In this document: in pieces, positions 58,385-64,000 of the stretch
Layout: every line of letters starts with the position of its first letter
How positions within the stretch are numbered: the stretch's first letter is position 1
NCBI RefSeq assembly: GCF_001668625.1
Contig: NZ_LZLJ01000049.1
Location: 56,707-120,706 of the forward strand
DNA from: Mycobacterium sp. 1274756.6
GTDB taxonomy: Bacteria; Actinomycetota; Actinomycetes; Mycobacteriales; Mycobacteriaceae
Direction: 5' to 3'
Length of the DNA stretch: 64,000 nucleotides
Made by a program: the position numbers and the translations under genes
Notes under the pieces: generated by a model
The model's database searches: none
Told to the model about the DNA's origin: nothing
Seen by the model: only the letters and a program-made list of their open reading frames with translations

Positions 58385-58397
58385 TATGCTTTGCATA
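58385..58397. promoter_or_regulatory. Inverted repeat TATGC-TTT-GCATA before the Rv1683-like gene
   Basis: A perfect 5+3+5 repeat. It includes TATGCT, a possible -10 for the plus-strand gene, 65 bases before its TTG. It may be operator and promoter in one. Confidence 0.4.
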
Positions 58398-58454
58398 CCG
58401 CCGGCGACGGCGGCAGCGGCCATACCGAACATTGCCCGTGGGAGGAGCGAAGCG

Positions 58455-61424
58455 TTGGAGCTGAACCTGTCGGCGGTCACCCGACCCATCAACAGGTTGA
58501 TGGCCACCGCTCAAAACGGGCTGGAGGTGCTGCGGCTGGGCGGTCTGGAGACCGGGAGCACCCCGTCGCCGTATCAGATCGTCGAGAGCGTGCCGATGTA
58601 CAACCTGCGGCGCTACTTTCCGCCGGACACCCGCGGGGAGCAGACCGGGCCGCCGGTGCTGATGGTGCATCCGATGATGATGGCGGCCGACATGTGGGAC
58701 GTCACCCGCGAAGAGGGCGCGGTGGGCATCCTGCACGCCGCCGGTCTGGACACCTGGGTGATCGACTTCGGCTCGCCCGACGAGGTGGAGGGCGGGATGC
58801 GCCGCAACCTCGCCGACCACATCGTGGCGCTCAGCGAGGCCGTCGACACCGTCCGCGAGGCCACCGGGCAGGACGTCCACCTCGCCGGGTACTCGCAGGG
58901 CGGCATGTTCTGCTACCAGGCCGCTGCCTACCGGCGCTCCAAGTCGGTGGCCAGCATCGTGGCGTTCGGCTCGCCGGTGGACTCGCTGGCCGCCCTGCCG
59001 ATGGGGATCCCCTCCGATCTGGCCAGCGCGACCGCCAATTTCATGGCCGACCACGTGTTCACCCGGCTGGACATTCCGAGTTGGTTGGCGCGCACCGGTT
59101 TCCAGATGATGGATCCGCTCAAGACGGCGAAGGCGCGGCTGGATTTCGTCCGCCAGCTCCACGACCGGGAGGCGCTGCTGCCCCGCGAACAGCAGCGCCG
59201 GTTCCTCGACTCCGAGGGCTGGATCGCCTGGTCCGGCCCGGCGATCTCGGAGCTGCTCAAGCAGTTCATCACCCACAACCGGATGATGACCGGCGGCTTC
59301 GCCATCCACGGCCAGCTGGTGACGCTGACCGACATCACCTGCCCGATCCTGGCGTTCGTCGGCGAGGTCGACGACATCGGTCAGCCGCCCGCGGTGCGCG
59401 GCATCCGGCGCGCCGCCCCCAACGCGAAGGTCTACGAATATCTGTTGCGGGCCGGGCATTTCGGGCTGGTCGTCGGCTCCAAGGCTTCCGAGCTGACCTG
59501 GCCGACGGTGGCCGACTGGACGCTGTGGGTCGCCGGGCGGGGACCGGAACCGGCCGGGATCGCGCCGATGGCCGACCAGCCGGCCGAACCGCCCGCCGAC
59601 GGCGGCGTGCCGATCACCTCGCGGGTGGCGCACGGGCTGGGGGAGGCCTCCGAGATGGCGCTGACGTTGGCGCGCGGCGCGGCCGACGCCGTCGCCGCCG
59701 CGCAGAAGTCGGTGCGCACGATGGCCGTCGAGACCGTCCGGACGCTGCCGAGGCTGGCCCGACTCGGCCAGATCAACGACCACACCCGGATCTCGTTGGG
59801 CCGCATCATCGGTGAACAGGCCGACGACGCCCCCACCGGGGAGTTCCTGCTGTTCGACGGCCGGGTGCACACCTACCAGGCGGTCAACCGCCGCATCGAC
59901 AACGTGGTGCGCGGCCTGATCGAGGTCGGGATCCGGCAGGGCGACCACGTCGGGGTGCTGATGGAGACCCGCCCCAGCGCGCTGGTGGCCATCGCCGCGC
60001 TGTCCCGGCTGGGTGCGGTGTCGGTGCTGATGCCGCCCGACGGTGACCTGGGCGCGGCCGCCCAGATCGGCGGGGTCAGCGAGGTCATCACCGACCCCAC
60101 CAACCTGGCGGCCGCCCGGGAGCTCAGCTGCCAGGTGCTGGTGCTCGGCGGCGGGGAGGCCCGTGACCTGGACCTGCCGGAGGACGCCGGCGTCATCGAC
60201 ATGGAGCAGATCGACCCCGACGCGGTGACGCTGCCCGGCTGGTACCGGCCCAACCCCGGGTTCGCGCGGGACCTGGCGTTCATCGCGTTCAGCCGGGTCG
60301 GCGGGGAGCTGGTCGCCAAGCAGATCACCAACTTCCGCTGGGCCCTGTCGGCGTTCGGCACCGCCTCGGCCGCGGCGTTGAGCCAGAACGACACCGTGTA
60401 CTGCCTGACCCCGCTGCACCACGAGTCGGGGCTGCTGGTGAGCCTGGGCGGTGCGGTCGTCGGCGGCACCCGCATCGCGCTGTCCCGCGGGTTGCGGCCG
60501 GACACCTTCGTCGAGGAGGTCCGCCGCTACGGCGTCACCGTGGTGTCCTACACGTGGGCGATGCTGCGCGAGGTCATCGACGACCCGAACTTCGCGCTGC
60601 ACGGCAACCATCCGGTGCGGCTGTTCATCGGCTCCGGTATGCCCACCGGGCTGTGGCGGCGGGTCACCGAGGTGTTCGACCCGGCCCACGTCGTGGAGTT
60701 CTTCGCCACCACCGACGGGCAGGCGGTGCTGGCCAATGTCGCCAGCACCAAGGTCGGCAGCAAGGGCCGGCCGCTGCCCGGCGCCGGTCAGGTCGCCCTG
60801 GCCGCCTACGACGCCGAGAACGACCTGATCCTGGAGACCGACGAGGGCTTCGTGCAGGTCGCCGAGACCAACGAGGTGGGCGTGCTGCTGGCTCGGCCCC
60901 GCGGCCCGATCGACCCCTCGGCGGCGGTCAAGCGCGGCGTGTTCGCGCCCGCCGACACCTGGGTGTCCACCGAGTACCTGTTCCGCCGCGACGGCGACCG
61001 CGACTACTGGCTGGTCGGCGGGCGCGGGTCGCTGATCCACACCGCGCGCGGTATCGCCTATCCGGTGCCGATCACCGATGCGCTCGGTCTGGTCACCGGG
61101 GTCGACCTGGCGGTGACCTACGCGGTCGAGGAGGGCGACGCCACGCTGGCGGTCGCGGCGATCACCCTGCAGCCGGGCGCCACCGTCACTCCGGCGGCGT
61201 TGGCCGAGACGATGCGGCGGCTGCCGGTGGGCGTGGGCCCCGACATCGTGCACGTGGTGCCCGAGCTGCCGCTGAGCGCGACCTACCGGCCGGTGGCCGA
61301 TGCGGCGCTGCGCGACCGCGGCATCCCCAAGCCCGGGCGCAACGCGTGGTGCTACGACGCCGAAACCGACCAGTACAAGCGGCTCACCGCCGCGGTGCGC
61401 TCGGCGCTGGTCGGCGCGAACTGA
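58455..61424 (+). CDS. Rv1683-like fusion: PhaC/lipase-type hydrolase plus degenerate acyl-CoA synthetase domain
   Basis: A 989-residue fusion. Residues 30-360 are an alpha/beta-hydrolase of the PHA-synthase/lipase type (VLMVHPMMMAADMWD, nucleophile in HLAGYSQGGMFCYQAA, acid in FVGEVDDIG, histidine in RAGHFGLVVGSKASE). From about 430 on comes an ANL adenylating domain (TYQAVNRRIDNVVRGLIEVGIRQGDHVGVLM, WVSTEYLFRRDGDRDYWLVGG). The P-loop SGTTGxPK is replaced by FSRVGGELVAK. The terminal catalytic Lys position reads TYRPV, so acyl-CoA synthetase activity is doubtful. Rv1683 is linked to triacylglycerol metabolism. The TTG start is fixed by GGAGGAG seven bases upstream. Confidence 0.88.
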   Translation: MELNLSAVTRPINRLMATAQNGLEVLRLGGLETGSTPSPYQIVESVPMYNLRRYFPPDTRGEQTGPPVLMVHPMMMAADMWDVTREEGAVGILHAAGLDTWVIDFGSPDEVEGGMRRNLADHIVALSEAVDTVREATGQDVHLAGYSQGGMFCYQAAAYRRSKSVASIVAFGSPVDSLAALPMGIPSDLASATANFMADHVFTRLDIPSWLARTGFQMMDPLKTAKARLDFVRQLHDREALLPREQQRRFLDSEGWIAWSGPAISELLKQFITHNRMMTGGFAIHGQLVTLTDITCPILAFVGEVDDIGQPPAVRGIRRAAPNAKVYEYLLRAGHFGLVVGSKASELTWPTVADWTLWVAGRGPEPAGIAPMADQPAEPPADGGVPITSRVAHGLGEASEMALTLARGAADAVAAAQKSVRTMAVETVRTLPRLARLGQINDHTRISLGRIIGEQADDAPTGEFLLFDGRVHTYQAVNRRIDNVVRGLIEVGIRQGDHVGVLMETRPSALVAIAALSRLGAVSVLMPPDGDLGAAAQIGGVSEVITDPTNLAAARELSCQVLVLGGGEARDLDLPEDAGVIDMEQIDPDAVTLPGWYRPNPGFARDLAFIAFSRVGGELVAKQITNFRWALSAFGTASAAALSQNDTVYCLTPLHHESGLLVSLGGAVVGGTRIALSRGLRPDTFVEEVRRYGVTVVSYTWAMLREVIDDPNFALHGNHPVRLFIGSGMPTGLWRRVTEVFDPAHVVEFFATTDGQAVLANVASTKVGSKGRPLPGAGQVALAAYDAENDLILETDEGFVQVAETNEVGVLLARPRGPIDPSAAVKRGVFAPADTWVSTEYLFRRDGDRDYWLVGGRGSLIHTARGIAYPVPITDALGLVTGVDLAVTYAVEEGDATLAVAAITLQPGATVTPAALAETMRRLPVGVGPDIVHVVPELPLSATYRPVADAALRDRGIPKPGRNAWCYDAETDQYKRLTAAVRSALVGAN

Positions 61425-61453
61425 GCGGCGCTCAGCGGCAGCGTCGGCCGCGC

Positions 61454-61459
61454 TAGGCT
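61454..61459 (+). promoter_or_regulatory. Leaderless -10 element of the Trm112-like gene
   Basis: TAGGCT followed by six bases and the GTG at 61466, giving the downstream cluster its own promoter. Confidence 0.45.
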
Positions 61460-61465
61460 GAGGCG

Positions 61466-61699
61466 GTGTCTTCCCGCCAACCCGCACCGCCCCTGTCGCT
61501 GCCGGAGTTGCTGCCGCTGCTGGTGTGTCCCGCCGATCGGGGCCCGCTGCTGCTGATCGGGGCCGAGCTGCTCTACAACCCGCGGCTGCACCGCGCCTAC
61601 CGCATCGATGACGGGATTCCGGTGCTGCTGGTGGACGAGGCCCGCGACGTCGACGACGCCGAACACGCGCGCCTGTTGGCCGCGGCAGATCCGCGGTGA
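61466..61699 (+). CDS. Trm112-like small protein (Rv1684-like) lacking most zinc cysteines
   Basis: A 77-residue protein with the fold of Trm112/UPF0434: [47 protein letters not shown]. In classic members CPxC and a second CxxC bind zinc. Here the first pair is CPAD and the second is replaced by YNPRLHRAY, so only one Cys remains and zinc binding is unlikely. The [11 protein letters not shown] part is well kept, so the surface for partner proteins may remain. The stop overlaps the mpg start (GTGA). The function is unknown. Confidence 0.85.
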   Translation: MSSRQPAPPLSLPELLPLLVCPADRGPLLLIGAELLYNPRLHRAYRIDDGIPVLLVDEARDVDDAEHARLLAAADPR

Positions 61700-62337
61700 G
61701 CCGGGCGAACCGAGTCGCGGGAGCCGACCGGCTGCAGACCGATCCGCTGAGCGCCGCACACCGGGTGCTCGGCGCCACGCTGACCGGGCGCGGGGTGCGG
61801 GCCACGATCGTGGAGGTGGAGGCCTACGGCGGGGTGCCCGACGGTCCGTGGCCCGATGCCGCCGCCCACTCCTACCGCGGCCCGACCGGCCGCAACCGGG
61901 TGATGTTCGGTCCGCCGGGGCACCTCTACACCTATCGCAGCTACGGCATCCACGTCTGCGCCAACGTGGCGTCGGGCCCGGACGGGACCGCCTCGGCGGT
62001 GCTGTTGCGCGCCGCCGCGATCGAGGAGGGCATCGAGGTCGCGCGGGCCCGCCGCGGCGCCCACCACGCGGACGCGGGACTGGCTCGCGGGCCGGGCAAT
62101 CTGTGCTCGGCGCTGGGGATCATGCTGGCCGACAACGGGCTGGACCTCTTCGACCCGGCCGCGCCGGTGACGCTGACGCTCAACGACCCGGTGCCCGCGG
62201 CGGCCGCGGTGTCCGGGCCGCGGGTGGGGGTCAGCGGCGCCGCCGACCGGCCCTGGCGGCTGTGGCTGCCCGACCATCCGGCGGTCTCGGCCTATAAGCG
62301 CAGCGCCCGGGCGCCGGCACCGGGCAGCAGCGACTGA
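61696..62337 (+). CDS. mpg: 3-methyladenine DNA glycosylase (AAG/MPG family)
   Basis: A 213-residue base-excision repair glycosylase of the Aag fold. It has IVEVEAYGG (catalytic Glu in VEVEAY), [46 protein letters not shown] and [15 protein letters not shown]. The C-terminal [29 protein letters not shown] is standard. It removes alkylated purines. It is the counterpart of Rv1688. It is translationally coupled to the Trm112-like gene, and tyrS follows after 24 bases. Confidence 0.95.
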   Translation: MSRANRVAGADRLQTDPLSAAHRVLGATLTGRGVRATIVEVEAYGGVPDGPWPDAAAHSYRGPTGRNRVMFGPPGHLYTYRSYGIHVCANVASGPDGTASAVLLRAAAIEEGIEVARARRGAHHADAGLARGPGNLCSALGIMLADNGLDLFDPAAPVTLTLNDPVPAAAAVSGPRVGVSGAADRPWRLWLPDHPAVSAYKRSARAPAPGSSD

Positions 62338-62361
62338 ACCCGGCTCTGCGAAACTCGACCC

Positions 62362-63651
62362 ATGGGCGAGGCTTCCGGGATCCTTGACGAGCTGGGCTGG
62401 CGCGGGCTGATCGCGCAGTCCACCGACCTCGACGCGCTGGCCGCGGCGACCGCCGCCGGTCCGATCACCGTCTACGCCGGCTTCGATCCGACCGCGCCGA
62501 GCCTGCACGCCGGTCACCTGGTGCCGCTGCTGACGCTGCGCCGCTTCCAGCAGGCGGGGCACCGGCCGATCGTGCTGGCCGGCGGCGCGACCGGCATGAT
62601 CGGCGACCCGCGCGAGTCGGGGGAGCGCAGCATGCACGCCGGGGACACGATCGCCGAGTGGGCCGGGCGGATCGGCGGCCAGTTGGCGCGCTTCGTCGAC
62701 TTCGACGACGGACCGACCGGCGCCATCGTCGAGAACAACCTGGACTGGACCGCCTCGATGAGCGCGGTGGACTTCCTGCGCGACCTCGGTAAGCACTTCT
62801 CGGTCAACACGATGCTCGACCGCGACACCATCCGGCGGCGCCTCGACGGCGACGGTATCTCCTACACCGAGTTCAGCTACATGCTGTTGCAGGCCAACGA
62901 CTACGTGGAGCTGTACCGCAGGCACGGCTGCGCGCTGCAGATCGGCGGCTCCGACCAGTGGGGCAACATCGTCGCCGGGGTGCGGCTGGTACGCCAGAAG
63001 CTCGGCGCGACCGTGCACGCCCTGACGGTGCCGCTGGTCACCGCCGCCGACGGCACCAAGTTCGGCAAGTCGACCGGCGGCGGCAATCTCTGGCTCGACC
63101 CGGAGATGACCACGCCCTACGCCTGGTACCAGTACTTCGTCAACACCGCCGACGCCGACGTGCTGCGCTACCTGCGCTGGTTCACCTTCCTGTCCGCCGG
63201 CGAGCTCGCAGAACTGGACGAGGCCACCGCCGCCCGGCCGCACGAGCGCGCCGCCCAGCGCGCCCTGGCCCGGGAACTGACCACCCTGGTGCACGGCGCG
63301 ACGGCCACCAGCGCGGTCGAGCACGCCAGTTCGGCGCTGTTCGGTCGCGGCGAGCTGGACCGGCTCGACGAGGCCACCTTGACCGCCGCGCTGCGCGAGA
63401 CCCCGGTCGCGCAGCTGACGCCCGGCGTTCCGGACGGCATCGTCGACCTGTTGGTGGCCACCGGGTTGGCGACGAGCAAGGGCGCCGCACGGCGCACGAT
63501 CGCCGAGGGCGGGGTCTCGGTGAACAACGCACGCATCGACCGGGAGGACTGGAGCCCCCAGCCGACGGACTTCCTGCACGGGCGCTGGCTGGTGCTGCGC
63601 CGCGGCAAGCGGAATATCGCCGGGGTGCAGCGGGTTGCACCGTCCGGTTAG
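62362..63651 (+). CDS. tyrS: Tyrosyl-tRNA synthetase
   Basis: A 429-residue class I synthetase. The HIGH motif is the variant HAGH in [15 protein letters not shown]. The tyrosine-pocket segments are [10 protein letters not shown] and [34 protein letters not shown], and the KMSKS loop is KFGKS. The C-terminal S4 RNA-binding domain is [25 protein letters not shown]. The ATG start matches family length. It is the last protein gene before an rRNA operon. Confidence 0.98.
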   Translation: MGEASGILDELGWRGLIAQSTDLDALAAATAAGPITVYAGFDPTAPSLHAGHLVPLLTLRRFQQAGHRPIVLAGGATGMIGDPRESGERSMHAGDTIAEWAGRIGGQLARFVDFDDGPTGAIVENNLDWTASMSAVDFLRDLGKHFSVNTMLDRDTIRRRLDGDGISYTEFSYMLLQANDYVELYRRHGCALQIGGSDQWGNIVAGVRLVRQKLGATVHALTVPLVTAADGTKFGKSTGGGNLWLDPEMTTPYAWYQYFVNTADADVLRYLRWFTFLSAGELAELDEATAARPHERAAQRALARELTTLVHGATATSAVEHASSALFGRGELDRLDEATLTAALRETPVAQLTPGVPDGIVDLLVATGLATSKGAARRTIAEGGVSVNNARIDREDWSPQPTDFLHGRWLVLRRGKRNIAGVQRVAPSG

Positions 63652-63669
63652 CGCTTCGCGAAGGCGCCG

Positions 63670-63699
63670 TTGACAGCCCCCGGCAGTGCTCGGGAATAT
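63670..63699 (+). promoter_or_regulatory. Possible upstream rRNA promoter
   Basis: TTGACA (63670-63675), an 18-base spacer and GAATAT (63694-63699), just after tyrS. It has a consensus -35 and a moderate -10. Several tandem promoters are normal before mycobacterial rrn operons. Confidence 0.35.
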
Positions 63700-63758
63700 C
63701 CGCGGGCCCGCCGGCGTTGACCTAACTTGGACCCCAAAGAAGCCGTCTAGCAGGCGAT

Positions 63759-63787
63759 TTGACTCCGCCTTCCAAGTGACGTAACTT
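63759..63787 (+). promoter_or_regulatory. Predicted main rRNA operon promoter (P1-type)
   Basis: TTGACT (63759-63764), a 17-base spacer and TAACTT (63782-63787). TTGACT is the -35 of the mycobacterial rrn P1 promoter. Transcription would start near 63794. Confidence 0.55.
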
Positions 63788-64000
63788 CATCGGTGTCGTC
63801 GCGACGCGGCCCAGGCCGTTGAGCGCGACGGCGTCCCAGAGGAGACTCCACTACGGTGGTTTCCTCACCGTCCGTACTACGCGAACCGCGGCTAATCACC
63901 GCGGATCGGTTGCGCGGCCGGAACGGGTGTGTTGTTTGAGAACTCAATAGTGTGTTTGGTGGTTTTTGTTTGTTGTTGTTTTTTGCCATGCCTTCGGCGC
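63788..64000 (+). ncRNA. rRNA precursor leader upstream of a 16S gene lying beyond the window
   Basis: The stretch has no gene. From 63930 it carries the conserved mycobacterial pre-rRNA leader: TTTGAGAACTCAATAG (63935-63950; boxA/antitermination region with TTGAGAACTCAA able to pair) followed by TGTGTTTGGTGG and a T-rich TTTTTGTTTGTTG run that takes part in RNase III processing. The mature 16S rRNA should begin shortly after 64000. The position behind tyrS matches rrnB of rapid growers (recalled for M. smegmatis). Confidence 0.8.

Noticed and set aside
58311..61805. A 1164-codon minus-strand open frame opposite the Rv1683-like gene
   Set aside because: No domain or start signal. It is the third-position GC shadow of the real gene.
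63655..63672. Hairpin GCGCTTC-GC-GAAG after tyrS as a terminator
   Set aside because: The stem is short with a bulge and no T run follows, so it cannot be told from random GC pairing.

Overview
This is a chromosomal segment of a high-GC actinobacterium, almost certainly a Mycobacterium (Mycolicibacterium-type). The gene order follows the M. tuberculosis H37Rv block Rv1625c to Rv1689 closely: cyclase, tRNA, pdtaR, Rv1627c/28c, polA, rpsA, coaE, uvrB, Rv1634, Rv1636, Rv1637c, uvrA, Rv1639c, lysX, infC-rpmI-rplT, tsnR, Rv1645c, Rv1647, Rv1648, pheST, argCJBDFRGH, an Rv1667c/68c-like ABC-F gene, Rv1683, Rv1684, mpg and tyrS. Several genes of that H37Rv block are absent: the ManLAM-capping gene Rv1635c, PE17, PE_PGRS30 and the pks10-pks9 polyketide cluster. 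The window ends inside a ribosomal RNA leader just after tyrS, the position recalled for rrnB in rapid growers. A rapid-growing or environmental mycobacterium is therefore likely. The species cannot be fixed from the window alone.

Layout. 1-10.7 kb is a more variable, metabolic and signalling region. It holds the end of a polar amino-acid ABC transporter, an esterase, a DUF5931-like histidine kinase with a LuxR-type regulator, a DUF2339 membrane gene broken by a one-base frameshift, a six-TM class III adenylate cyclase, a deleted remnant of a mycothiol-dependent isomerase-like gene, an acyl-CoA dehydrogenase, a deazaflavin oxidoreductase, and an SDR divergent from a TetR regulator. 10.7-28 kb holds tRNA-Leu, the ANTAR regulator pdtaR, a thiolase/DUF35 pair behind a KstR-type operator, and the DNA repair and replication core (polA, uvrB, uvrA) with rpsA and coaE. 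28-42.3 kb holds lysX and its esterase partner, the IF3-L35-L20 operon with an attenuator-like leader, tsnR, a second cyclase and pheST. 42.3-50.7 kb is the complete arginine operon, tightly overlapped and headed by two overlapping ARG boxes. 50.7-55.7 kb replaces the H37Rv polyketide cluster with a TPR-membrane protein, a TPR-AAA+ ATPase, a PknH-like kinase and a lipoprotein. 55.7-63.7 kb returns to the conserved order.

Expression. Many genes carry a TANNNT -10 element ending 6-7 bases before an ATG or GTG with no Shine-Dalgarno, the signature of leaderless transcripts. Applied as a reading key, this pattern marks a leaderless small ORF overlapping the start of rpsA. It also marks a DUF402 gene whose predicted first codon is ATC. 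The most promising undescribed items are the rpsA small ORF, the ATC start, the infC leader, the TPR/AAA/kinase/lipoprotein neighbourhood, and the degenerate acyl-adenylating half of the Rv1683-like protein.
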